Source of the DNA: Maylandia zebra
Lineage: Eukaryota; Chordata; Actinopteri; Cichliformes; Cichlidae
NCBI RefSeq assembly: GCF_041146795.1
Contig: NC_135170.1
Location: forward strand, 1,210,326 to 1,274,325
Direction of reading: 5' to 3'
DNA: 64,000 nt
How positions within the stretch are numbered: position 1 is the first letter of the stretch; every line of letters starts with the position of its first letter. The notes under the pieces are model-generated. The model made no database searches. It was not told where the DNA came from and worked only from the letters and a program-made list of their open reading frames with translations. Position numbers and translations under genes: made by a program. Shown one piece after another: positions 1-9,556 of this stretch.

Positions 1-1364
1 ATCCCTCTGTGATGGAGCGCCAGTCTCCAGGTGAAGGCACAGCCATGAAGTCGTCCACTAGACAGTCCCAGATGGACGTCGCTGCCTGGGGGGTGATCTG
101 GCTCACCGTGGACACACCGACTCTGAAACTGAACGCGATGGTCCTGAAGGAGTCCTCGGTGACAAGGAACCTGGACAAAATTGTTCAAAATCAGTATTAT
201 GTGTACTGCAGTTACAAAATACATTATTCAAATTCCAAAATACTTTTGTGATGTCAGATTTAAATCACAAAACATGAATCTTACATAAAACATTTTGTAA
301 TTATAAGGATAATTACAAAATGTATATTAGGTCATATCTAAAACAGTTGTTTTGTTTTAACTTTAACATATCATAATTTGATTGGTAGCAACTTTCACAA
401 CTACAGTGAGCCAATCACTCATAATTCCTAAACATGTCAATCAGGTAGGAATGAAGTAAGACATTAATAGAAATAAAGAGTTGTGTGTTGACATGTAGCC
501 CTTTCCTTGCTTAAATCATTAATATTTTTGAAAAATTAATCTGTGATAAGACAGCTTATCAAGATAGAACCATGTAACTAGAGATGAACCAAACTGTTCA
601 CAGTTTTATCTAACTCTGTTTTAATAAAGGCTGGTGACCCCTGCTATAGAGTCTGACAGCTGCAGGGATTATATACAAATATTCAACTATCCCAGAATTA
701 AACCAGGTCTAAATAAAAAGGAGTGAGTATCACTACAAAGGTTAACTCAGTGGTGCTAATGCTACAGTTTGATATCAGCAAACACCGAGCGCATACATTG
801 ATGTGACACCACAGCCATGCTATCGTCGCAAACACTGATAACAGCATAAATCGAATTAAATCGGGGCTTGATGAGAGCTTCTGAGTATCACTAGAAATAT
901 TATAAAGAGTCGTCTCTGTACCACAGTTTGCTTTCAGTAAACACCGACAGCATTCACTGTTAGCATAGCACATCCATGTTAGCAGTGTATAACTGGATGG
1001 ATTAGCATATTAGCACAGATATCAATAAAGGACTACCGTATTAAATAGTTTTACTAACCTCAGGCAGACGGACAGGCGCTCTGCAGGTGGGATTGAGCGT
1101 CTGTAGTTGGTGTCTAGGCGGGCGATGCTGGGACCGACGAGGGAAAGCAGGTCCTCAAACTGGCCGACGGTGATAGCGCTGGAATCGGCCGTCATCCAGG
1201 CGCAGCTCCTGGAGCAAGTGGTGAAACTCACCAAACTGCTCATGCCTCTGGAGGACCTGATGGACCCAGGTACGGCGAGGACGTCTTTTACGCTGCTGCT
1301 CTGCTCTCCACAGTACATAGAGAAGGGAGACTCTCTCTTCAAGCGCTAGCTCGATAGCTGCCAT
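1..1364 (-). pseudogene. Harbinger (HARBI1-like) transposase, frameshifted and partial
   Basis: This is a HARBI1-like DDE nuclease of a PIF-Harbinger transposon. Exon 1 runs from ATG 1364 down to 1059. It encodes MAAIELALEE, then RRTWVHQVLQRHEQFGEFHH and LRLDDGRF, the usual N-terminal block of fish Harbinger transposases. A donor GTTAGT follows at 1058-1053, and an acceptor ending at 171 joins exon 2 (170 to beyond 1), which reads FLVTEDSFRTIAFSFRVGVS and DCLVDDFMAV. The junction is phase 2 and restores CLR-FL, which supports this intron. Exon 1 is broken near 1163: the N-terminal part runs in one frame and the GQFEDLLSLV part in another, so a few bases appear lost there. The catalytic aspartates would lie left of the window. 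I call it a pseudogene because of the frameshift. The other transposon-encoded (Myb-like) gene is not visible. Confidence 0.78.
171..1058 (-). other. Intron of the Harbinger transposase; no gene
   Basis: An AT-rich interval between the two transposase exons. It contains two diverged direct copies (about 770-840 and 905-975) sharing 'cagtttg..tcag.aaacaccga'. I see no other coding or structural signal. Confidence 0.5.
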
Positions 1365-1612
1365 CTTGCAAAGATACCGGTCTGGCACAACTCCCTCCCA
1401 CATTCCTCCCACATTTCCGGTTCACGCGCGTCAAAATATCATATTTTGAGGCGCGATGGATTTTTCTTGGACACGCGTTGAGACGCGAATGTACACGCGT
1501 CAAATTAGGGGCGTTTGGGGCGTTTTATTCGCGTCCATCGCGTTCGGTGTGAACACACCGTTACAAAGGGCTCTTATACTTAACCAGACACAGAGTAGGT
1601 GTCCTCCTACAC

Positions 1613-4600
1613 CAGGGGTCTCAAACTCGCGGCCCGCGGGCCAATTGCGGCCTGCCGGACGATAGTTTTTGGCCCCACCTTAATATGAAAATGTAATGTT
1701 AGTTTGATAATGTATGACACTTTACAGTGTTGTGGGCGGAGCTGAATTAACCCACCAATCAGGGTGGGATATGGATCTCAGGGGACACCAGCCGGGCTTG
1801 ATGCAAGCAGGGAAACATTTCTCAATGAGTCAAAGTTCCAGCAGCGTTGCCCTGGAGTGTTTCTTTCTTTCCTGTGCCTGGCTGGCTTCCTCCTTTCTAT
1901 TGGGCAAACGCCGACATTCGCCCCAGCGCGCTGCGTTCACAACACTTCAAAAAAAGTTGTTTTTTAAGTTGCTGCCCAGCGGGACATTATACGTATATAG
2001 ATTTATACACACGTCAGTGGGATTTAAAGTTATTTTTCCACAGAGAGAGATCTCATATTAACTCTCACAGTGATGCGTAGGCGGCGGGATAAAAGAAAAG
2101 TCATGAACTCAATGCAGCCCAATTTAGTCTGCAGTCACATAGCGACACCTGTTCATCGGCAACAACAGTCCCCGGTAACCCGGACTAATTATAGGGTCGC
2201 ACCGTAATTTGTGGCTCCATGTTTTTATTTGCATCACTGCGTTTGCATTGCAGCAAACATGAACATTACATATATTTCAATATAATGTAAAAGCAGTCAA
2301 AACAACTAACATCAGAAACAGCTGATGTTATTTGTTATATGTCACGGTGTCATTTCCGCTTCTTTCTCCTGTAACAACAGCCCGGCGCCGTGAGCAGTCG
2401 CCTTTTTTGCGCTCGCTATCCCTGCACTTTCTACCATCTGCAAACGCCACGGTGTTCGTGTCGTCATGAAAGACATGAACATCGAGCGTAAAAACAAAGG
2501 AGACTGCTACCGGCTTTTTATCTGCCGATCGCCGTGCTACGGTTGCAAGAAAAAGAAGCAGAAATGACGTTCTCTACGCGTTGAGACGTTCCCCGTCCGT
2601 CGGCTAAACGCTTGATTGAAACTTCAATGCGACAGTGACACCAAGTAGAATTATAAATGTCACATAGCCCCAAACATGTCTTTTTCAAAGCCTGCGGTGA
2701 AGAGAAAGGTTGGTGATGAGCACCGACAATTTCAGGAAAAGTGGGAAATGCAATATTTCTTTGTTGAGCACAGGGGCACCCCGACCTGTCTTATTTGCAC
2801 AGAGAAAGTTGCGCTGCACAAGGAATACAATTTGAAACGTCATTACACAACTAGACATGCTGAGCTGGATGCAAAATACCAGGGAGACGAGAGAGCGAAC
2901 CGGGTTGCCAGTCTTAAAACAGATCTACTGAGGCAGCAAGATTTCTCCAAGAAAGCAACCAAAGAGAATAATGCAGCAGTCGGAGCCACGTGGTTAGTGA
3001 GATGATTGCTAAAGCAGGGAAGCCATTCACAGAAGGTGCATTTGTCTAAAAGTGCATATTGCAGGCTGCAAATATAGTCTGTCCGGGAAAGAAAGGTCAG
3101 TTTAGCAACATCAGCCTTTCTGCCAACACCGCAGCAGATCGCATTTCTGACCTGTCAAGTGACATTTATGACCAACTGTGTGAGAAAGCCAAATGTTTCA
3201 GTGTATACTCAGTCGCTCTTGATGAGACCACAGACATCACCGACACTGCCCAGCTCCCAATGTATGTCCGTGGTGTTGATGACAGTTTTGAAGTGATGGA
3301 GGAGCTGCTCACAGTAATTCCAATGCATGGCCAGACCACCGCTCAGCAGATATTTACAAGCTGTGTGATGCCATTGAGAATGTTGGTTTGCCATGGAAGA
3401 GGTTTGTTGGAATAACAACAGATGGAGCGCCATCAATGACAGGGAGGAAACATGGACTGGTGGCACAAAACAAACTGGAAGAGGAAGGCGTGGAGGAGGC
3501 CATTGCTCTGCACTGCATCATCCATCAGCAGGTCCTTTGCAGCAAATGCCTGAAGTTTGACAATGTGATGTCTATTGTTGTGAAATGCATCAACCAAATC
3601 AGATCCAGGGGCTTAAAGCACCGAAGGTTCTGTGCTTTTCTAGAGGAAATGGAGTCAGAATATGGGGATGTGCTCGACTTCACTGAGGTACGTTGGCTCA
3701 GCAGGGGAAATGTATTAAAGAGACTTTTTGAGTTGAGAGCAGAAGTGAAGCCTTCATGGAGAAGGATGGAGTTAGTGTTCCTGTGCTAACTGATCCCAAA
3801 TGGCTCATGGACTCAGCTTTTCTTGTTGATATGACACATGAGCTTAATGTACTGAACAAGACGTTACAAGGCCAGGGGCAACTTGTCAGTGCTGCCTATG
3901 ACAACGTGAGAGCATTCTCCACAAAACTGGCGCTCTGGAAAGCTCAGCTCTCTCAGACAAACCTTTGCCATTTCCCAGCATGCAAGGCACTCGTGGATGC
4001 AGGCACACCATTCAGTGCTGACGAGTATGTTGATGTCATTTTGAGGCTACAGGAGGAATTTGATCACAGATTTGCTGACTTCAAGACACACAGAGCCACC
4101 TTTCACATTTTTGCAGACCCCTTCTCCTTTGATGTGCAAGATGCCCCTTCTGTGCTTCAAATGGAGCTCATTGAGCTGCAGTGCAACTCTGAACTCAAAG
4201 CAAAGTTCAGGGAGGTGAGTGGAAAAGAAGACAAGCTTGGACAATTTTTGAGAGACTTGAGCCCTAGTTTCCCTCGGCTTTCCCGAATGTTCAAGCGGAC
4301 CATGTGCCTTTTTGGTAGCACATACTTGTGCCAAAAGCTCTTCTCCACTTTGAACTTCAATAAGTCCAAGTACAGGTCCAGACTTACGGATGATCATCTT
4401 CAAGACATACTGAGGGCCGCAACTGCTTCCTCCCTCAGGCCAAATCTGGCTCGGCTATGCGAGAGGAAACGCTGCCAGGTCTCTAGCAGCAAGGAGTAGG
4501 CAAGAGAAGCCATGTTCAGAAGAACAGTTCATTTTCTACAGTGTTCCATTCATGTTCAGAAGAAGGTTATAGAACTGTTAATACAGACATTTCAATCTAA

Positions 4601-4876
4601 ATACAGCAGATATAGAAGACTGAAAGATACACACAAGTTCACTGACTAAAAATATCTTATTATTGTTTTATTTATGTATTACTGATTGATTTATTTTCTT
4701 ATTAATTCTTAATTTGTTTATTTATTTTTCATATTTTGTGTTAAAAAATAAAAAAAGAGATTTGAGAAGATTGGAATTTTTTAACCATGCCTTTCTTGTG
4801 GAAAACCTAATGCGGCCCAGCCTCACCCAGACTCTGCCTGCAGCGGCCCCCAGCTAAATTGACTTTGAGACCCCTG
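1613..4876 (+). mobile_element. hAT DNA transposon, copy A
   Basis: Terminal inverted repeats start CAGGGGTCTCAAACTC at 1613 and end at 4876, with one mismatch between the arms in this copy. Perfect 8-bp target duplications TCCTACAC flank it at 1605-1612 and 4877-4884. Eight-base duplications and CAGGGG termini are hallmarks of hAT elements. About 1 kb of non-coding sequence precedes the transposase remnant at 2676-4499, and an AT-rich tail follows it. The same insertion with the same target duplication is in copy B, so it predates the 38.7-kb duplication. Confidence 0.93.
2676..4499 (+). pseudogene. hAT transposase with BED finger, disrupted
   Basis: The reading frame begins [11 protein letters not shown] and shows a BED-type zinc finger ([20 protein letters not shown] then H). 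It then shows hAT catalytic-core blocks: [12 protein letters not shown] with the first acidic residues, [12 protein letters not shown], and [13 protein letters not shown]. The C-terminal dimerisation region reads [20 protein letters not shown]. The coding is split over frames: a frameshift near 3000, an in-frame stop near 3047, and frameshifts near 3370-3388 and 3750-3785. It resembles the ZBED/GTF2IRD2-like hAT transposases of vertebrates. The element cannot make an intact transposase. All these lesions are shared with copy B, so inactivation came before the duplication. Confidence 0.88.
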
Positions 4877-4884
4877 TCCTACAC

Positions 4885-5189
4885 CATAAATCAGTAAGAG
4901 AGGGTACGACCTCTCTCATGGCCCCAAGTGGTGTGTGCATGCCAGAGCACTCTGGAAGGCACACAGAGTCTTTACAGACTACTAAGGATCAAACCTCTAT
5001 CATCATGCAATCGATTATACAACTCTAAGCATATATGAGTAAATATTTCTAAGCATAAATGACAATCAACAATATAAACCTTACAGCTGGTTTTAATAAC
5101 AGAATTTATTTGTTTCTCAAACGAGAAAGAGCTATCGAGAAACACTCCTAAATCTTTAGTTCTGAACTTTTCCAGTGGGCCAAGGTCAA
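4885..5189. other. Intronic spacer, nothing recognised
   Basis: Host sequence between the hAT target duplication and the minisatellite. No open frame, repeat or motif that I can name. Confidence 0.4.
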
Positions 5190-5418
5190 CATTATCTGCT
5201 AATGCTAAATAGGCTGCCGTTATTAACTAATGCTAATTTGATTTGAATTAGCATTATGCACTAATGCTAACACTTTTTAACAATGTGAGTAGCTAATGCT
5301 AACACTATTTCCCTTAACTTTATAACATTGTGAACGGCTAATGCTAACACTCTTTTCCCTAGCATTACAACATCTGAGCTGCTAATGCTAAGTAGGCCGC
5401 CATTAGCACCTACGTCTA

Positions 5419-5813
5419 TCCATCCATCCATCCATTCGCTTCCGCTTATCCTTTTCAGGGTCGCGGGGGGCGCTGGAGCCTATCCCAGCTGTCATAGGGC
5501 GAAAGGCGGGGTACACCCTGGACAGGTCGCCAGTCTGTCGCAGGGCTAACACACAGGGACAGACAACCATTCACACTCACATTCACTCGCACATTCACAC
5601 CTAGTGGCAATTTGGATTATCCAATTAACCTATCCCCACAAGCTGCATGTCTTTGGACGGTGGGAGGAAGCCGGAGTACCCGGAGGGAACCCACGCAAAC
5701 ACGGGGAGAACATGCAAACTCCACACAGAAAGACCTCGGCCTGATGGTGGAATTGAACTCAGGACCTTCTTGCTGTGCGGCAACAGTGCTAACCATCGTG
5801 CCACCGTGCTGCC
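5419..5813 (-). mobile_element. tRNA-like SINE / LINE-tail family, copy A
   Basis: Perfect 12-bp target duplications CACCTACGTCTA lie at 5407-5418 and 5814-5825. On the minus strand the element begins with a tRNA-like head (A-box-like 'tggcacgatggttagc', B-box-like 'gagttcaattcc'). It continues through the common fish block with 'gtttgcatgttctccccgtg' and ends in (CATC)n at 5419-5435. The long direct repeats show insertion by target-primed reverse transcription. A degenerate relative is at 29391-29560. The exact family name is uncertain. Confidence 0.8.
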
Positions 5814-6260
5814 CACCTACGTCTAATTTAAGGCAAATACGCATTAGAACCTAATGCTCATATCGTTTTCCTTTGCTTTATAGCAATGTGAGCAGCTACT
5901 GCTAAATAGCATTAGCTAATAACAGCAGTCTAATTTAATGCAAGTTAGCATCATTTGCATTATAACGATGTGAGGAGTTAATGCTAAGTATGCTGCCATT
6001 AGTGGCTAATTCTAATTAGGGGTGAATAATTATTACAAGCTAATGCTAATATCGTTTTCTCTTCCCTTTTAACAATGTGAGCAGCTAGTGCTAGGTAGGC
6101 TGAAGCTAGCAGCTAATGCTAAAGCTAAAGATAATTTGATGTGAATTAGCATTACATTAGTGAGGAGTTAATGCTAAGTAGACTGCCATTAGCAGGTAAT
6201 GCTAATTTAAGGTTAATAGGAATTGGCATCTAATGCTAATACCATATTTTCTTGCTTTAA

Positions 6261-6904
6261 CCCTTTAAAACTGGTCAGAGTGGGCACACTCCGTTTTGCG
6301 CAACTATTTTTAAATCCCGGTAGCACTGTAATCACGTGAGCTAGCGCAATAATTTTTTTTGCATATGAAACCTGAGGAGTTGTATTTACATCTTATGCCA
6401 TCAGCTTGTCCTAGGTTACAGTTTCCTTCCACATATGCTTAGGACTCATATTGCTCTGCTGGAAATAGTTTATTTTGATGCATATGCTGTTATTTTGCAA
6501 ATTTGCAGTATAATATTTATTTTCGTTTTTCCTGCAGTATATAAAAATTGGTGTATTTCAAAAATAAAACTATGAAGGCACTCAAAATAAATTTCCTGAG
6601 GTGGGAAACTATTTTGTGCAACTTTTTTGTATTTACAGTTTTGAGGGATAAGCCTCTTAAATTTCTCTAACTAGAAATATATGTTAAAAAAACAAAAACG
6701 ATTTTCAATTTTTTTGTAGTTTATTGCACTTTTTTGCAATTTATGTAATTACTATGCACTTAATACATACATATTATTAAAATTTAGGCTGTAATGGTTG
6801 TATTGATGTATAGCAACTTGAAATGCTCCCAAAAATGGCACTACAGCATGTAAAAATATAATATAAGCTCTGGCGGACTTGGTTCTATGGTAGGTCTAAA
6901 CGGG
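6261..6904. mobile_element. piggyBac-like non-autonomous element, copy A
   Basis: TTAA occurs at both edges (6257-6260 and 6905-6908). The element starts CCCTTTAAAACTGG and on the other strand starts CCCGTTTAGACC, matching the CCC...TTAA pattern of piggyBac elements. Minisatellite sequence joins cleanly across one TTAA. No transposase frame is present in the 644 bases. Confidence 0.6.
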
Positions 6905-6950
6905 TTAAATCAATATCAGTAGCTAATCCGATTGTTCAGTCTGACGTCAG

Positions 6951-7313
6951 GTGAAGTCATTTTTATGCATTTAAGAGCTGTGTTGAATTCAACATTACAA
7001 ACTGAACATTAGAACTATCCTCTTCTCCAGGATTTTCCTGATTTAACATTTCAATATGACATTTCCAGCGCTTTGTTTTCTCTGCTCACAGACAAAACAG
7101 ATACACGCATGTATATACAGCCCACGTCCAGCTCTGCATGCACTCCTGCTCCATTTCTATAGAGAATAAACAACGTAACACAATCATTCTCCATTGTTTT
7201 CAACTCAACCAGCTGCATTTAATGAAGGAGTTTGAATTTACTTTACAACAGCTGCTGTTGTTTCCTGTCTGCATTCATGTTCTTAACTGTACTCCACACA
7301 TTCTGAACTGGTG
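6951..7313. other. Intronic spacer, nothing recognised
   Basis: No supported gene or repeat. A 65-residue open frame on the plus strand has no family resemblance that I recognise and is probably chance. Confidence 0.4.
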
Positions 7314-7315
7314 TA

Positions 7316-8259
7316 CCGTAATTGTCGGGCTATAAGCCGCTACTTTTTGCACAAGCTTTGAGCCCTGCGGCTTTTAGTCAGGTGCGGCTTTTCTATGGAT
7401 TGTCCATGAGCGGATTTGTTTTGTTTGTTCCGCTGTTGTACGGCACTACGTTGCCTGGCGGAAGGATCGGGGTTCAAGAGTGGTATGTTGGTCACATGTC
7501 CATCCGTCAGGCAACGTAGTGCAGTACGAGGTAGCGCGAAAAACAAACTTCAAAGTAGCGCTACCCGTTCAGCTGGAGGCCTGGATGATGAGCGGCGATA
7601 AACTTGCAAAAAGCAAGTTATGCCCAACTCCACCATTGGATTCTGACAGCGTGGAAAAGTGTGAAAACATCCACGATCACCAACAGATTTCGAAGGGCTG
7701 AATGCTGCATGATGGAGAGGAGGACACCGCCACGGCCCTTCTGAGGGTGTTCGACTCTGACACTGACAACGAGGATTTCTTTGTTTTTGAAAGTGACAAC
7801 GAAAGAAAGAAGCTGAGAGTGGATGACGTAGCCACCCTGAGCCTGTTTGTTTCCGACACTGGAGGAGAGGACTTTGGTGGTTTTAGTGCGCAGGAAGATG
7901 GTGGTGAATGACTGACTTTTCTTCTTGTTAAAGCCGTGTCACTGCACCTGAGCCTAAAAGGTAGTCCGAATCAATTGTTCTGGTGTGCTGTAGGTTATTG
8001 TTATGTACTACATTTGTTACTCATTTATGAAGCACAGTACATGTTTTGTACTTGTAATTACCGCTACTTGTACATATACCTAAAAAGTTTTAGGTATATG
8101 TATATATTTGTGCATATTCTCTTACATATGATAAGTCAACATTGAAACACCTGCGGCTTTTAGTCAGGTGCGGCTAATGTATGTACAAAACAGGATTTTC
8201 CCCTGATTTTAGCTTGTGCGGCTAATATTCAGGTGCGCTCTGTAGTCTGGGAAATACGG
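7316..8259 (+). mobile_element. pogo/Tigger-like non-autonomous element, copy A
   Basis: TA duplications (7314-7315, 8260-8261) flank imperfect inverted ends CCGTAATTGTCGGGCTATAA and CCGTATTTCCCAGACTACAG. Internally 'gcggcttttagtcaggtgcggct' occurs near both ends. The short frame at 7702-7911 is an acidic tail ([11 protein letters not shown]) like the C-terminus of the pogo transposase at 30611-32140. The rest of the transposase is missing. Compared with copy B it lacks about 86 bases, replaced by a short inverted copy at 8088-8102. Confidence 0.72.
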
Positions 8260-8261
8260 TA

Positions 8262-9556
8262 GTTCTTCCTAAAGTACTGCAGTATTCCTGCCAGTACATC
8301 CTTTTAGTTTTCCTAACTGTTTCCTCTGATGCTCGTTGCTATTCTTTCCTCAATGCAAATTCATGCTAAGCTCCTTCATATCCATCCCTGTTTCTAAACC
8401 TGTAATAATTGCTTTAATGTGTCTTTGGCCTAATTATGAGTCTGTCCATATGTTTGTAGTTCCCCACTTGCTTTGGTTTCTTAGCTCTGATTCTCTCAAA
8501 TTTATCCTTGAAATCATTTACTGGCATCTCTCCCTCTCACTCCCACTATCCCCAGAACACCAGAGTATTCATCTCCTGGTTTATCCTATGGCCTCTTTGC
8601 ATTTTCTCCAATCATCCCTGTTTCTAGAGTCTCACCCCATCTGCAGGCAGTCCAAGAGAAACTGCCTCTGCCATTTTCTTCTTATTAATCTTTGATTTTT
8701 CTCTTCACTTTCTCCATTGGGTCTTCTTAGACGCACTTTCCAGAAAGCAGCAACATTTTTTGTGCCCCATTTTTCAAATTGTGCATCTTACTTCAGCTTA
8801 ATGTGTTTCCTGTTTTGTTTTTACACAGGTCATGTAAAAGAAATCCTACCAGAGACTCGACAAAGCTGAACTGAAAGACAGCACAGGCAATAAATCAGAG
8901 CAGCACAGAACTTAAGCTCATGGTCCATAGAAGCTGGGCTCTACAGGTGTACCAGGACAAGCTTAGTGTAAGTCCCTCGAAAAAGTTTCACTTGTGCTGT
9001 TTCGGTGTAAATTACTGGTTTGTTTGAACAATTTCATCAGCTGAACCATAAATACTCCAAAACAATTTCTTTGTGACTCAGTGTGATTTTTCATTTTGTA
9101 ATATTAGCATGTCAAACTCTACATTCTCTACACAGATGAGAAATGAAGTGTATTTAATAATAAAAGTTATCTCTCAGAGACAAAGTTAGTGTCTCATTCA
9201 GGTCTGTATCTGAGTAGCCTCAGACACATGCAGTGCTCATATTTTCTGTTTTGTGTGTCACTCAGACCTCTTCCTGACAGGGGCAGCAATTTCATTTAAA
9301 GTCCCATTCACTGATACAGGCTGCTGGAGCTCCAACCAGGAGGGTACACACATGATCCAGGGAAAAAAATTATATATGGTCTCTTAGATAAATATTAAGA
9401 GGTCCTGTGTTTTACTAAAAAATCAAAGTAGTAAAACACAGGACCTTTGGGTTAGATATAAGGTGATTTGACAAATCATGTCTGTTGTAAATGAGTAAGC
9501 CATTTATCGACCTGACTCAGGTTTTAAATCATCATCAGAAAAGACTGAATCCTGAC
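8262..9556. other. 3' part of the LRR-to-SPRY intron of NLR gene A; no coding exon found
   Basis: I found no further LRR or linker exon on the minus strand. A plus-strand stretch 8829-8967 has an acceptor-like start (tttttacacag) and a donor (gtaagt) and could be a non-coding exon, but this is weak. A strong hairpin lies at 9400-9446. Confidence 0.4.
9400..9446. repeat. Perfect 17-bp inverted repeat (hairpin), copy A
   Basis: AGGTCCTGTGTTTTACT at 9400-9416 is perfectly complementary to 9430-9446 across a 13-base AT-rich loop. It is identical in copy B at 48139-48185. It could be a MITE relic or a structural element of the NLR intron transcript. Confidence 0.85.

Larger units (their letters stand above)
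1..1560 (-). mobile_element. PIF-Harbinger DNA transposon (right part; left end outside window)
   Basis: The element's terminus is at 1560. Read on the minus strand it starts CGGTGTGTTCACACCGAACG and is followed by a TTA (1561-1563) that fits the 3-bp TWA target duplication of Harbinger elements. A shorter relative with nearly the same terminus lies at 32831-33479. The interior holds transposase coding exons on the minus strand and an AT-rich stretch of about 890 bases that I read as an intron. The left terminus is not in the window, so full length and both target-site copies cannot be checked. Copy B of the duplicated unit lacks this insertion. Confidence 0.8.
5190..6950. repeat. Degenerate minisatellite built on TAATGCTAA, copy A
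   Basis: Long imperfect units recur. Each has one or more 'gctaatgctaa' blocks, a pyrimidine-rich piece ending in 'ttaacaatgtgagcagc', and 'ggctgccattagca'. The array is interrupted by two insertions: a SINE-like element (5419-5813) and a TTAA-flanked element (6261-6904). Units resume on either side of both, which dates the insertions as later than the array. Confidence 0.75.

Noticed and set aside
3209-4403. Minus-strand frames of up to 118 residues in the hAT element
   Set aside because: Antisense of transposase sequence with clear domain blocks on the plus strand.
5612-5854. Overlapping open frames on both strands of the SINE
   Set aside because: The block is a dispersed repeat with target duplications; the frames are incidental.
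5190-6950. Considered as a CRISPR-like or satellite array
   Set aside because: Units are long, imperfect and without spacers; the genome is clearly eukaryotic.
8336-8695. 119-residue plus-strand frame, hydrophobic
   Set aside because: Pyrimidine-rich intronic DNA with no domain or splice context; conserved in copy B only because the whole region is duplicated.
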